Numbered from the stretch's first letter, positions 16,941 through 26,109 are shown. The stretch: DNA of 64,000 bases from Myxococcota bacterium (GCA_030065855.1 JASJCT010000016.1:55021-119020); one strand, 5' to 3'. Translations and numbers: made by a program. The notes: generated by a model from the sequence alone, not told the origin.

Positions 16941-16982
16941 ATAGTTGACTATCTTATACTTTCAACTATATTAATAGTATAA
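16941..16982. promoter_or_regulatory. Interleaved inverted repeats and promoter-like boxes upstream of the small HTH gene
   Basis: ATAGTTGA (16941-16948) is mirrored by TCAACTAT (16962-16969), and TTATACT (16954-16960) by AGTATAA (16976-16982). A TTGACT -35-like box (from 16944) and TATATT/TATAAT-like boxes overlap them. The arrangement suits autoregulation by the HTH protein whose start is 30 bases downstream. No binding evidence exists. Confidence 0.5.
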
Positions 16983-17011
16983 TTGTTCACTGATGCTAAA
17001 AAGGAGAAGTC

Positions 17012-17239
17012 ATGGGCAACAGCACAGAGGACCGCGTTCTATCTGTAAAGGACGTCGCTGAAATGTGCAGAGTCTCCAACGAAACGATTCGCAGGTGGAT
17101 TCGGAAACACGGACTCAAGGCTTACAATACTGAAGGAGGACTTGCCATCAAGATCATCGAAAGTGATCTTCGGGTATTTGCAGAAGACCTCAATGTTTTT
17201 GTCGATTGGGCCTACCTGGACAGGCGGGAAGAAGCCTAA
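17012..17239 (+). CDS. Small helix-turn-helix (excisionase/MerR-like) protein
   Basis: A 75-residue protein with an AlpA/excisionase-type HTH: LSVKDVAEMCRVSNETIRRWIRKHGLKAYN, then a short wing (GLAIKIIESDLRVFAEDL) and an acidic/aromatic tail. ATG 17012 has AAAAGGAG upstream. Such proteins act as excisionases or small DNA-binding regulators. No integrase or attachment site is nearby, so regulation is more likely. Its stop overlaps the stop of the convergent cyclophilin gene by four bases. Confidence 0.75.
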   Translation: MGNSTEDRVLSVKDVAEMCRVSNETIRRWIRKHGLKAYNTEGGLAIKIIESDLRVFAEDLNVFVDWAYLDRREEA

Positions 17240-17916
17240 AGCAGGGTTACTGATTCGATGATCACCTGGTCTACTGGCACGTCGGTCATCGATCCGTATG
17301 CTGTCTCAACCGCCTTCGTAGGGACCATAGAAATCGCGCGAACAACATCAATACCCTGTTCCACCTTGCCAAACGCTGCATAGGTGCCGTTGAGCTGTGG
17401 TCCGTCCCCAGTACAGACGAAGAATTGGCTCGTGGCACTGTTTGGGTCATCGGTCCTAGCCATGGATATGACCCCGGGTTCGTGCTTCAGTCCAGGGATG
17501 ATTTCGAGGTCAAGGGGCAGATCGGTCTTTACCCGTTTCAAATCCGTGTCAAACCCACCCCCTTGGATCATGAACCCGGTGATGACCCTGTGGAAAATCT
17601 TTTCTTGATAGAATCCATCGGCAACATATTTTAGGAAATTTTCCACGGTGCGCGGGGCATCGTTTCCGTAGAGCCCCACGACAAAGCTACCCAGGGACGT
17701 CTTTATTTCGACGCGGGCGGTTACCTCATACTCAGGCGGTAGAGGCTTGGCTTTGGGCATACTAACGGGATCGCTCAGCGAAATGAGATCCGCCTGCGTC
17801 CTGTCCTCGCTCTCGACTTGGCCACTGCCACAACCAATCGGGAGTAATAGCAACATAGCGCTGAGGACAGCGCGTATCCAGGTTAGTCCGCCCGCGCTCC
17901 TATTCGGGCATCTCAT
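17236..17916 (-). CDS. Cyclophilin-type peptidyl-prolyl cis-trans isomerase, lipoprotein
   Basis: A 226-residue protein. Residues 1-29 are a signal peptide with lipobox LPIGC, followed by a short linker. The cyclophilin domain begins at VEIKTSLGSFVVGLYG and shows APRTVENFLKYVADGFY, FHRVITGFMIQGGGF, SQFFVCTGDGPQLNGTYAAFGKV. The FHR-x3-FM-x-QGG active-site pattern is intact. It probably assists folding of exported proteins, anchored to a membrane. It lies 34 bases downstream of atpE's end region and may be read from the atp transcript. Confidence 0.92.
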   Translation of the reverse strand: MRCPNRSAGGLTWIRAVLSAMLLLLPIGCGSGQVESEDRTQADLISLSDPVSMPKAKPLPPEYEVTARVEIKTSLGSFVVGLYGNDAPRTVENFLKYVADGFYQEKIFHRVITGFMIQGGGFDTDLKRVKTDLPLDLEIIPGLKHEPGVISMARTDDPNSATSQFFVCTGDGPQLNGTYAAFGKVEQGIDVVRAISMVPTKAVETAYGSMTDVPVDQVIIESVTLL

Positions 17917-17950
17917 ATCTCGGTTTCGGTCTGTCTGTCGGCTGGCCGGA

Positions 17951-18280
<330 letters not shown>

Positions 18281-18310
18281 GTCTGGTTCTCCTTTCAAGA
18301 TGGTTATGGC

Positions 18311-19090
18311 TCAGTGCTCTTCGTGGGCAACGGCGCCACCAATGTACACTGTCGACAAAATACAAAACACAGCTGTTTGAACGATACAGACAACCACGCC
18401 GAGCAAAAGCGGGGCAACCGGCAGAAACAGTGGAAAAATTGCAATAAATCCACCGACGACCGCGTGGTCGGCGTACATGTTGCCCATCAATCGAACAGAC
18501 AGGGAAAGGGGTCTGGCCAAATGGCTGATGAGCTCGATGCAAAACATCAGGATCATCAAAATAATAACAAGGGGATTAAAGCTCCTCAGCGGTCCGCAGA
18601 AATGGGCGAAATAGTTTATAAATCCGTGTTCCCGAACGCCATAAATATGGGTCGTTAGGAAAATGACCAGCGCCATAGCTGCGGTGGTGCTCAGATTACT
18701 CGTGGGCGGCAAGAAGCCGGGCACAAGTCCGATGAAGTTTGAAAAAAAGATGACAAAGGCGCACGTCCCGATCAGGGGTAGGAAGTATATGGCGGCCTTG
18801 CGGTCCATGATCCCTTCCATGGTGCTGAGGACCCCCTCGGTCATGGCCTCGAAGAACGTTCGCGGGCTGAATTTGCCGTCTGGAACCAGGGCCTGATCCA
18901 AATTTTTGAAATGTCTACGCGCGATGAGCAGCAGAAAGAAAATGACCAGGGCGATAAATGCGAATCCCAAAACGTATTGAAGGCCGATGGGAACGTGGGC
19001 GATGTAGGAGAGTCCTAGCATTTCCTGGGCCCGAGCGAGGAGCCCATCATAAAAGGGGAAAAAACTGAACCAACTGGAATGATCCGGCAT
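18311..19090 (-). CDS. atpB: ATP synthase F0 subunit a
   Basis: A 259-residue multi-spanning membrane protein of the AtpB family. It has the amphipathic matrix-facing region FFEAMTEGVLSTMEGIMDRK, SNFIGLVPGFLPPTSNL, and the essential Arg region SHLARPLSLSVRLMGNMYADHAV. It forms the ion half-channels next to the c-ring. It lies 30 bases ahead of atpE and abuts atpI. Genes for F1 and the b subunits are not in the window, giving the split atp arrangement common in deltaproteobacteria. Confidence 0.95.
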   Translation of the reverse strand: MPDHSSWFSFFPFYDGLLARAQEMLGLSYIAHVPIGLQYVLGFAFIALVIFFLLLIARRHFKNLDQALVPDGKFSPRTFFEAMTEGVLSTMEGIMDRKAAIYFLPLIGTCAFVIFFSNFIGLVPGFLPPTSNLSTTAAMALVIFLTTHIYGVREHGFINYFAHFCGPLRSFNPLVIILMILMFCIELISHLARPLSLSVRLMGNMYADHAVVGGFIAIFPLFLPVAPLLLGVVVCIVQTAVFCILSTVYIGGAVAHEEH

Positions 19091-19477
19091 TTAGAAATCC
19101 TCTTTCAAAGCGGCCTCCCCGCCCGACAGTATCTCACGGGCAGAGTGGGTAAAAATGCCTAACATCAGTGCAGATAGACCGATGACAAAGGCAATGGGAT
19201 TGACCGGGATCCACACCACGATAGCGGCCACAGCGCTAAACATGACCAGTGTCTTAGCACCGAGAAAGATGCCGTAGCGAATCCGCTGTCTTGCCGTTGC
19301 TGCGATAAAGCGCGTCATCAAGAGTCTGAAACCGATCCAGTTCGCACACGCGAGGAGTGCACCGAAAAGCGCACCGAAAAATATCTGCGAGTTGAAAAAG
19401 AACCCGGATCCACAGACGAGGAGGACGCCCCAAAACATTACATACGTATCAATCTTTTTCAGAAGACGACGTTCCAT
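19091..19477 (-). CDS. atpI: ATP synthase subunit I (AtpI/UncI-like)
   Basis: A 128-residue membrane protein with four hydrophobic helices and a basic N-terminus, located directly before atpB. This position and topology fit the ATP synthase I chain, which helps c-ring assembly. Sequence motifs in the family are weak, so the call leans on context. Its start overlaps the end of atpZ by about 29 bases, and its stop abuts the atpB start. Confidence 0.8.
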   Translation of the reverse strand: MERRLLKKIDTYVMFWGVLLVCGSGFFFNSQIFFGALFGALLACANWIGFRLLMTRFIAATARQRIRYGIFLGAKTLVMFSAVAAIVVWIPVNPIAFVIGLSALMLGIFTHSAREILSGGEAALKEDF

Positions 19478-19727
19478 TCCCCGTCAGCTCTTTTTTGGCC
19501 ATTCGAAATGCATCGAATACCGCTTTGCCTGCCGCGCCAACTCCCAGCACAAAACCTATCCAAAAGAAAACAGGCGCGCTGTCGAATTTTTCATCCAGAT
19601 ACCGTCCCCCAAAGATGCCGATAGCCACCGCGATACCCATTTCGAGGCCGACCGCCGCAAAGCGGCCTGCTTGGCGAAGCATCTTACGGCCGTCTGAATC
19701 CGTGTAATCCTCCTGAAAAACCTGCAT
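19449..19727 (-). CDS. atpZ: AtpZ-like small membrane protein of the ATP synthase operon
   Basis: A 92-residue protein with two membrane helices matching the AtpZ family: AAVGLEMGIAVAIGIFGGRYLDEKF, then FFWIGFVLGVGAAGKAVFDAFRMAKKE. AtpZ, together with AtpI, has been described as a divalent-cation channel complex in the operons of some bacteria. It is the first gene of the F0 operon. A Shine-Dalgarno GGAGG lies just before its ATG region (revcomp of 19708-19713). Confidence 0.85.
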   Translation of the reverse strand: MQVFQEDYTDSDGRKMLRQAGRFAAVGLEMGIAVAIGIFGGRYLDEKFDSAPVFFWIGFVLGVGAAGKAVFDAFRMAKKELTGNGTSSSEKD

Positions 19728-20085
19728 TCACTAATCGAAACGCTCCACCTCTAACACAAGATGCTGCATCGATCAACAGAGCAAAACAGGTTGTTTTAAA
19801 ATGAATTTTGTCAGGTGTAGGGACAAATTTTCCACTTCGCCAAAACTAGCCATTGCTTACACTTAACACTGGAGCCTCATAAACAAGCTTGTCCCTCCTT
19901 GGTAGCCCCCTCCCCGGCCCTCCCCCAATGGAGAATGGGACGCTGGGGGAGGGTGAATAAGGGATAGGCTGTGTCGTGTATGAAGCCCAGGTCCTCAAGT
20001 GTAGGCAATAGCCAGCTTGGGCAAAGGAGTGGTCTTTTACCTTACATCGAAGACTTGACAGATATCAGCTCAATGCGAAGGGCCC
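19728..20085. other. 358-bp intergenic region between atpZ and rpoH-like gene
   Basis: The region lies between two minus-strand genes. It contains the composite inverted-repeat element annotated separately (about 19815-20055), and otherwise only the presumed promoter region of the atp operon (AT-rich 19780-19815). No coding frame with a ribosome site was seen. Confidence 0.6.
19815..20055. repeat. Composite long imperfect inverted repeat with nested G-rich element
   Basis: The left arm, about 19832-19884 (CCACTTCGCC, then GCCATTGCTTACACTT and GAGCCTCATA), is mirrored by 19976-20032 (TATGAAGCCC, AAGTGTAGGCAATAGCC, GGAGTGG). A C-rich/G-rich palindrome (19905-19954; CCCTCCCCCAATGG with TGGGGGAGGG) sits between the arms. 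The outer right end (TTTTAC and ACATCGAAGAC) is shared with 891-915. This looks like a non-autonomous mobile or hairpin element. Confidence 0.65.
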
Positions 20086-20928
20086 TCAGGCAGCTTCTGC
20101 GAGCGCAACCCTGAGCTTTTTTAAAGCCCTTCTTTCGAGTTGGGATACGCGCTGCTTTGTGATCCCCATTTGCGCGCCGATATCTTTGAGCTGCGTTGGC
20201 GCATCGGTTAGATAGCGCTTTTCTACAATCTCTCGCTCCCGAGGGTCTAGCGTGTCCAGAGCAGCTTCGATTTTTGCCGCCCTATCTGCTGCCAGCTCCA
20301 ACTCCGCAAGCATGTCTTCTTGAGATGGGGATTCTGAGGGCATGATCTCTGCAAGAGGCGCACCGGCTTCCTTTACCGGGGCATCGAGCGATGCATCGCG
20401 GCTAGAAAAGTGGCGATCCATCTCTTCGACCGCATCCTTATCCACGCCGACCTCTTGTGCCACTGCCTCGATGACCCTGTCATTTTCAGAGATGCCCTTT
20501 GCTGCGAATTTGCTTTTCAGCGCTCTCAGCTTGAAGAAGAGTTTGCGATGGGCCCGTGAAGTGCCCATTTTTATCATCCGCAAGCTACCCATGAGAAACG
20601 CGTGGATATACGCGCGAATCCAGTACACAGCATACGATATCAACCGATACCCGCGGTCCGGGTCAAATCGCTTGACCGCCTGCATCAGACCGATGCTGCC
20701 CTCTTGAACCATATCTAGCATTCGGGCCTGGTACCCGCGATATTCATTGGCAATTTTCACCACAAAGCGCAGATTTGCCGTAACAAGTGCGTGGGCTGCT
20801 GCCATATCGCCGTGATCGCGCCAGCGACGTGCGAGCCGCTGTTCTTCTTCCCACGTTAGTACTGGATACCGGCTGACCTGGGCGATGTATCTATCGAGTT
20901 CGTCTACTCTGGCAAGCGCTGTTGTCAT
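20086..20928 (-). CDS. rpoH: RNA polymerase sigma factor, RpoH (sigma-32)-like
   Basis: A 280-residue group 3 sigma factor. Region 2: VTANLRFVVKIANEYRGYQARMLDMVQEGSIGLMQAVKRFDPDRGYRLISYAVYWIRAYI. The RpoH-box-like KLFFKLRALKSKF follows. Region 4: ALDTLDPREREIVEKRYLTDAPTQLKDIGAQMGITKQRVSQLERRALKKLR. It lacks region 1.1 and the long non-conserved domain of RpoD, consistent with the heat-shock sigma. Many deltaproteobacteria have several RpoH-like paralogues (in Myxococcus, SigB/SigC), so the exact regulon is open. Confidence 0.88.
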   Translation of the reverse strand: MTTALARVDELDRYIAQVSRYPVLTWEEEQRLARRWRDHGDMAAAHALVTANLRFVVKIANEYRGYQARMLDMVQEGSIGLMQAVKRFDPDRGYRLISYAVYWIRAYIHAFLMGSLRMIKMGTSRAHRKLFFKLRALKSKFAAKGISENDRVIEAVAQEVGVDKDAVEEMDRHFSSRDASLDAPVKEAGAPLAEIMPSESPSQEDMLAELELAADRAAKIEAALDTLDPREREIVEKRYLTDAPTQLKDIGAQMGITKQRVSQLERRALKKLRVALAEAA

Positions 20929-21050
20929 TGTCTATCCTATTGCTCCTTAATATCCAAGCTAATCACACGGAGATGCGGGTCAACCCCCTGCTGAATTTTT
21001 TATAACTATTTGAAATTAAATACGAAAAATGTGTGTGTGGGGTTGGTTCT

Positions 21051-21881
21051 TTAGCGGTTGTACGCTTTTTTTAACGCTTTGTAATCTGCGTCAGATGCAG
21101 CCAAAATAGAGGTGAGCATCAATGCGCGACACAGATCCTGACCATCTGGCCTCTGGCACAAGCCGACGAGTGCCTTTTTTAGTTTTTCTGCATGCTTTCG
21201 TCCCTCACCCATGACCACCACAGCCGGTGGGGGCACGGGTTTGGAAGTGTAGATGACCTGCAGTTCGTCGGCAAATGGCAGTGACGCCATATGTCTTTGC
21301 ACTGAAGCGTCGACAATGGCGCCGTCAACGCGTCCTCGGGCCACGTTCCTCAGGGACTTGAGCGGTCGGATTTCTGACTTTAGCCCTATCTTGCCCGGTG
21401 AAATCTGTTGATCGAGAAGCACATTGTAGATGTATTTTTCGTCGTGAACCACTGTGCCTTCAATCGTTTTTCCGACAAGGGCGGCCAATGAACTGGGCCC
21501 GTCTTTCTTGGTGACAATGGCATATGTTTCTGCGCCTCGGCCATCCACTTCGACCTTTGCGATAACTTGCATTCGCAGGGCTTTTTGATGGGCCGCGTAA
21601 ATAGAAGGGCCGACCAGGGCAATCCCGGGCTTTACTTCAAGGAGTTTTTTGGATGCAGCTGCGCCATCAGGCAGGTAGAGGCCGGTGATGGTTCCTGCAG
21701 ACCAGCCGAGCTTTGGCTCCAGATACCTGAGCATCTTGTCCACATAGGGTTGGGCCTGGCTGGAGGTTCCTGGAAACCCGGGTAGGCAGAGCAACATCTG
21801 TCGGGTGTTGGCCACTGCCATACCCAGGGCCAAGATGACAACCAGATGGCATAATAGTGCGAATCGGGTAGGTCTTTTCAC
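21051..21881 (-). CDS. PhnD-like periplasmic substrate-binding protein
   Basis: A 276-residue protein with an N-terminal signal peptide (about 1-24). The fold pattern matches phosphate/phosphite/phosphonate-binding proteins: YLEPKLGWSAGTI, GIALVGPSIYAAHQ, GKTIEGTVVHDEKYIYNVLL, GRVDGAIVDASVQRHMASLPFADELQVIYTSKPVPPPAVVV. No ABC permease or ATPase gene is adjacent. It sits 17 bases downstream of an outer-membrane-lipoprotein-sorting-like gene. A solitary member may have a sensory or enzyme-associated role rather than transport. Confidence 0.75.
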   Translation of the reverse strand: MKRPTRFALLCHLVVILALGMAVANTRQMLLCLPGFPGTSSQAQPYVDKMLRYLEPKLGWSAGTITGLYLPDGAAASKKLLEVKPGIALVGPSIYAAHQKALRMQVIAKVEVDGRGAETYAIVTKKDGPSSLAALVGKTIEGTVVHDEKYIYNVLLDQQISPGKIGLKSEIRPLKSLRNVARGRVDGAIVDASVQRHMASLPFADELQVIYTSKPVPPPAVVVMGEGRKHAEKLKKALVGLCQRPDGQDLCRALMLTSILAASDADYKALKKAYNR

Positions 21882-21898
21882 GTCACTGCCTTTCTATT

Positions 21899-22657
21899 TC
21901 AGTGCTGTCGCATGATGGCCCGTTTGGTAAAGGCACTTTCCGGAATGCCGGTGTTTACCTGGCAGTCGAGCAGATGCATCACTGTTTTGGAACCGGTCCG
22001 TAAATCCTGGATCTCGAACCGCGTGGGCAAGGTGATGGCACCGAACGTTTTCCACGCATCCCTATCCTGGGTCTTGATGATATAGCCCTTGGCTGAAAAA
22101 TATTCCAGCCGGGAGACACCGCTGTACTTTTTCAAGACCGTTACCCTGACCTTGGAAAAGGTGGTCTCATTTCCCGGCTTAGGGCGTAAATTGAGGACCC
22201 AGGCGACCTCATCTTCGCGCTCGATCTCACCGCCCCATCCGGTTGAAAGCGCAGCCGTGCCCATGTCTTCTGGCGAAAGATCTGTGCCCATGAATCCCTG
22301 ATTGCGCACGTGGGCTGCGACGCGGCGAACCCGTTTGTAACTGGGTAGATAGATATACATGTGACCCTGGGCAGTGGTGAGGATGGTCATGCCCCGCACA
22401 TCCCCAGGGGCTGTGAATCTGACCAGCTTCATGGCCAGTCCCTTTAATTTTACCTTGAATTTTAAAGATTTAGTAGTCTTTCCTTCTTTAATTACTTCAA
22501 TGTTTCCGTCGTACGACTGATCCTCAACCTTGGTGAGATTGGCATCGACCTTGGCCAAGATATCCGCCACTTTATCACCTGCAATAGAGGGATTCGGTAT
22601 TACGAAAAGAACCGTTGCCGCAACAATTGTTGCCAGACCCGATGATATCCTTGCCAA
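21899..22657 (-). CDS. Outer membrane lipoprotein-sorting (LolA-like) protein
   Basis: A 252-residue exported protein (signal about 1-26, PSIAG). It matches the family annotated as outer membrane lipoprotein-sorting protein (LolA/LppX fold): VDANLTKVEDQSYDGNIEVIKEGKTTK, GMTILTTAQGHMYIYLPSYKRVRRVAAHVRNQGFMGTDLS, YFSAKGYIIKTQDRDAWKTFGAITLPTRFEIQDLRTGSKTVMHL. Such proteins often accompany RND/MMPL exporters and probably ferry lipids or lipoproteins across the periplasm. It is co-oriented with and close to the PhnD-like gene downstream. Confidence 0.82.
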   Translation of the reverse strand: MARISSGLATIVAATVLFVIPNPSIAGDKVADILAKVDANLTKVEDQSYDGNIEVIKEGKTTKSLKFKVKLKGLAMKLVRFTAPGDVRGMTILTTAQGHMYIYLPSYKRVRRVAAHVRNQGFMGTDLSPEDMGTAALSTGWGGEIEREDEVAWVLNLRPKPGNETTFSKVRVTVLKKYSGVSRLEYFSAKGYIIKTQDRDAWKTFGAITLPTRFEIQDLRTGSKTVMHLLDCQVNTGIPESAFTKRAIMRQH

Positions 22658-22839
22658 GGTGGGCTTCCTCCTTTTTTAGTTCACAGACCAAGCATTAGAA
22701 TTCATATACCTTAACATAGCCGATGCCACCAAGTCCCGTCTACCCAACCGACCGTTTTGGACCGTCTACTTCGTGAGACGCACGACCCCAGATGCGTATT
22801 TAAATTGACAGGCTGTGTTGGGTTTTTTAGCTTGTTTTT

Positions 22840-23826
22840 ATGGGCGTCATTGCGGATCGCTGGCCATCGGGTATCTCATGCGACAATGGATTTCGCATTT
22901 TAGGAACACCGCTTGGTTTTCAAGGGAGCAAGGGGGCGAGCCTCGTGTTCATCGGCCACCCAGACGAACCCGCACACACCACCCCGCGTCGCGGATCACG
23001 GGTGTTGGTTTCTCCTGTTGTCTCTGCAGCTATCAATGCGATGGGGCGGGGATACGACGTGCTCACCCTTGGATATGACCGCATGATCCGCCTGGGACGG
23101 ATGGACGTCCGCCTGGTGCCTGCTGGATTAGGGCCGGGATCCGCGCAAATCGAGATTTCCCTAAGGGGACGGAAAATCCTCTTTACAAGCGGCATTCGAC
23201 TGGCACAGCCCATTGCCTCCCAGCCCAGTGTCGAGATACCCCAGTGTGATGTCTTGTTGATCGACGCAACTCCGTCAACGCAGCGTCCCCTGTCCCCGCG
23301 GCGGGTATCTCGTCAGCTCAGGGAATGGGTATTGACCACATCTGCGACCCATCAAACAGCCGTATTGTGCGCTGGGTCGCGCGCTGCAGCCATCGATATT
23401 GCCTGGTTGCTTCGGGATATTGACATCGAGGTGCGGGCCCATCGGAGCTTTTTTGAGATGCTTCGCCGCATTGGAAAACTGGGCTACACCCTTCCCCGCT
23501 TGCGACGCTTGGAGGGCGTGTGGCCAACATCGGGCATTGTCTTGCATCGGTTTGAGCGCTGGCCTGGATCCCGGCTGGCAGCTTCGGGGCGCGCACCTGT
23601 TGCAGTGGTAGGGCCGGGAATAGAGCGCCCACCATGGGCAGATGCGGTGTTTCGAATCGGTGAAGTAGAAGATCGCAGTGGATGGGTCGCTTATGCAAAA
23701 CAGACCGGCGCACGGCAGGTGGCCCTGGGGCCCGGGTGCGATGATGCCATGGCACAGCGCTTGAGCAAGTCCGGCGTGGCTGTCTATCGCGTCCCCCCAT
23801 CCTGGCAAATGCAATTGCCCCTGTAA
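22840..23826 (+). CDS. Degenerate metallo-beta-lactamase-fold (mRNA 3'-end-processing exonuclease-like) protein
   Basis: A 328-residue protein. The segment RMDVRLVPAGLGPGSAQIEISLRGRKILFTSGI resembles the PAGHxLGSAQ...SGD strand-turn of ligase-associated/mRNA-3'-end-processing MBL exonucleases. The following CDVLLIDATPS and a C-terminal region with repeated Rossmann-like strands also fit. However, the HxHxDH motif is absent, and the His of PAGH is Leu here. It is therefore probably a catalytically inactive relative with an unknown binding role. The ribosome site is weak, so the start is uncertain. Confidence 0.55.
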   Translation: MGVIADRWPSGISCDNGFRILGTPLGFQGSKGASLVFIGHPDEPAHTTPRRGSRVLVSPVVSAAINAMGRGYDVLTLGYDRMIRLGRMDVRLVPAGLGPGSAQIEISLRGRKILFTSGIRLAQPIASQPSVEIPQCDVLLIDATPSTQRPLSPRRVSRQLREWVLTTSATHQTAVLCAGSRAAAIDIAWLLRDIDIEVRAHRSFFEMLRRIGKLGYTLPRLRRLEGVWPTSGIVLHRFERWPGSRLAASGRAPVAVVGPGIERPPWADAVFRIGEVEDRSGWVAYAKQTGARQVALGPGCDDAMAQRLSKSGVAVYRVPPSWQMQLPL

Positions 23827-23919
23827 TAGATCTTGCCTGGGAAACGCACTTAAAACGCCGACTTGGGCTTGACCTGACCGGTGTTTTCAACTAATCAATC
23901 ATGCGCTTAACCGAGCCGT

Positions 23920-23993
23920 GGCAGGGTAGCTCAGGTGGTTAGAGCGGTGGATTCATAACCCACAGGTCGGGGGTTCAAGTCCCCCCCCCGCCA
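23920..23993 (+). tRNA. tRNA-Met (CAU anticodon)
   Basis: A 74-base cloverleaf. The acceptor is GGCAGGG/CCCCGCC, the D arm GCTC-AGGTGGTTA-GAGC, the anticodon loop TTCATAA (CAU), and the T arm GGGGG-TTCAAGT-CCCCC. CCA is not encoded. There are A-C mismatches at acceptor pair 4-69 and at anticodon-stem pair 31-39. CAU could be elongator Met or lysidine-modified Ile2. The metG gene 70 bases downstream is suggestive of Met only by proximity. Confidence 0.88.
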
Positions 23994-24065
23994 CAGATTT
24001 TGACAGGTGAATAAATAATGCACAGGGCGGCCAATGCGCCGCCCTTGCCGTTTTGGGAGGCTGCG

Positions 24066-26030
24066 ATGGGGCGAACCGTCTATTTCACCACACCGATTTA
24101 TTACGTCAACGCTGAACCCCACATCGGCCATCTCTACACCACGGTGTTGGTCGATACCCTCAAGCGCTTTCACACGCTCATGGGGGATGAGGTCTACTTT
24201 TTGACAGGCACGGACGAACACGGGGAAAAGATCGCGCAAGTCGCCCAAAAGCAGGGCATTGCAGTGGAAACCCTGACCCATCAGGTGACAGAAACCTTTC
24301 GCAATACCTGGCGCCAGATAGGCCTTTGCAACGACGACTTCATCCATACAACAGAACCGCGACACAAGGAATATGTCCAGCAGGTGCTGAAGCGTGTGTA
24401 CGATGCCGGTGATATTTATTTTGATGAGTACACCGGTCTTTACTGTGTGGGCTGTGAACGCTACCTGACCCAAACCGAACTCAAAGACGGCAAATGCCCG
24501 GATCATCAGACCGTTCCCAAGGAATTAAAGGAATCCAACTACTTTTTCAAAATGGGCAAGTACCAACAGGCCCTGATCGACCACATTGAGCGCAACCCAA
24601 CGTGGATTCGACCCGAACGCTTTTGCAATGAGGTGCGTTCGTTCCTCAGACAACCCCTCGATGATTTGTGCATCTCCCGCCCCAAGAGCAGGCTTACGTG
24701 GGGGATTGAGCTGCCGTTTGACGAGAATTACGTCACCTACGTCTGGTTTGACGCCTTGCTCAACTACGTTTCAGCGCTAAAGCAGACCTCGGATGGCCGG
24801 GATATCCACGATCACTATTGGCCCGGGTGCAATCACGTGATCGCCAAGGACATCCTCAAAACCCACGCCATTTACTGGCCCACCATGCTCATGTCGGCAA
24901 ACATCCTGCCCCCAAAGCCCCTGTTCAATCAAATCGATGTGCATGGGTATTGGCTGTCTGGTGAGTCAAAGATGTCCAAGAGCTTGGGCAATGTGGTTCG
25001 ACCGATGACCTTTGATCAGCAGTTCGGCATCGAGAACCTGCGCTACTTTTTCATGCGCGAGATGAAATTTGGCCAGGATGCCAATTTTACCTACGAACTC
25101 TTCGTCGAGCGCTACAACGCCGATCTGGCCAACGGCCTGGGCAACCTGCTATCCCGCGTGGCATCGATAGCCAAGCGCAGCCTGGACGGCAAAATCCCCG
25201 AGGTGACCGGGTTCACAGAAGCAGAGGCACCGGTTATCACAGCAGCTACTGAGGCGTGCCAGCAATATCCCACTGAGTTTGAAAACCGGCGGTTTCACCT
25301 CGCTATCGAATCCATCCGAAAGCTGCTCGCGGCAGCAGATGGATATGTGAACGAATGCCAGCCCTGGCGCCTGGCCAAGGAAGAAGACAAACGGGATGAT
25401 CTGGCGCGCGTCCTATACACTGGCCTCGAGGTGGTCCGCATCGCAGCCATTCTATTATCACCTGTGATGCCAAAGACCTGCCAGGGGATCCTCGACTACC
25501 TGGGAGAAAGACGCCAGCTGTCAGGCGATGTGCTGTTTGCCGATCTTACCGCATGGGGCGGGCTGACACCTGGACATAACCTGGGTGATGTACCGAGGAC
25601 ATTCCCGCGAATCGACGATAAGAAGCTTAAGAGCGTCCTCAAGGCAGCCGAAGATCAGGCCGCAAAGAAAGTGGCCAAGGACGATAATAATACAGGTAAG
25701 ATGGTCACCATTGATGATGTTGATAAAGTGGATCTGCGGGTAGGAGTGATACTTAAGGCTGAAATGGTAGAAGGTGCAGACAAGCTTATCCGCCTCGCGG
25801 TTGACCTGAATGAAGACCGTCCCCGCCAGGTTTTTGCCGGTATCCGAAGCGCCTATCCAGAGCCCCAAGGGCTGGTCGGCACGCAGGTCATTGTGGTGGC
25901 CAATCTCAAACCGCGGAAAATGAAATTCGGCGTTTCCGAGGGCATGGTCTTGGCGGCCAGCGGGGGCACGGATCGCCTATGCCTAGCCACCTTTGATGGC
26001 GACCTACACCCAGGAGATCGGGTGAGCTAG
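24066..26030 (+). CDS. metG: Methionyl-tRNA synthetase with C-terminal tRNA-binding domain
   Basis: A 654-residue class I synthetase. It has HIGH (residues 19-22), the zinc-knuckle region [23 protein letters not shown] with three Cys, KMSKS ([11 protein letters not shown]), the anticodon-binding helical domain (WRLAKEED), and a C-terminal Trbp111/EMAP-like domain ([27 protein letters not shown]...GIRSAY...[23 protein letters not shown]). The longer frame begins at 24018, but ATG 24066 has GGGAGG upstream and starts at the usual N-terminus. It follows the CAU tRNA. Confidence 0.96.
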   Translation: MGRTVYFTTPIYYVNAEPHIGHLYTTVLVDTLKRFHTLMGDEVYFLTGTDEHGEKIAQVAQKQGIAVETLTHQVTETFRNTWRQIGLCNDDFIHTTEPRHKEYVQQVLKRVYDAGDIYFDEYTGLYCVGCERYLTQTELKDGKCPDHQTVPKELKESNYFFKMGKYQQALIDHIERNPTWIRPERFCNEVRSFLRQPLDDLCISRPKSRLTWGIELPFDENYVTYVWFDALLNYVSALKQTSDGRDIHDHYWPGCNHVIAKDILKTHAIYWPTMLMSANILPPKPLFNQIDVHGYWLSGESKMSKSLGNVVRPMTFDQQFGIENLRYFFMREMKFGQDANFTYELFVERYNADLANGLGNLLSRVASIAKRSLDGKIPEVTGFTEAEAPVITAATEACQQYPTEFENRRFHLAIESIRKLLAAADGYVNECQPWRLAKEEDKRDDLARVLYTGLEVVRIAAILLSPVMPKTCQGILDYLGERRQLSGDVLFADLTAWGGLTPGHNLGDVPRTFPRIDDKKLKSVLKAAEDQAAKKVAKDDNNTGKMVTIDDVDKVDLRVGVILKAEMVEGADKLIRLAVDLNEDRPRQVFAGIRSAYPEPQGLVGTQVIVVANLKPRKMKFGVSEGMVLAASGGTDRLCLATFDGDLHPGDRVS

Positions 26031-26041
26031 AAAACAAAATT

Positions 26042-26100
26042 GTCCCTCACCCTCCCCCAAAGACCCATTGTCCACCGGGGGAGGGCCGGGGTGGGGGCCG
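26042..26100. repeat. GC-rich palindromic intergenic repeat
   Basis: CACCCTCCCCCAAAG paired with CGGGGGAGGGCCGGGGTGGGGG, sitting between the convergent metG and trmL. It shares the CCCTCCCCC...GGGGGAGGG core with the element at 19905-19954. It could act as a bidirectional terminator-like hairpin. Confidence 0.65.
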
Positions 26101-26109
26101 GATCTGTTT

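Noticed and set aside
17012..17239. Excisionase of an integrated element
   Set aside because: No integrase, phage genes or direct-repeat attachment sites are visible around it.
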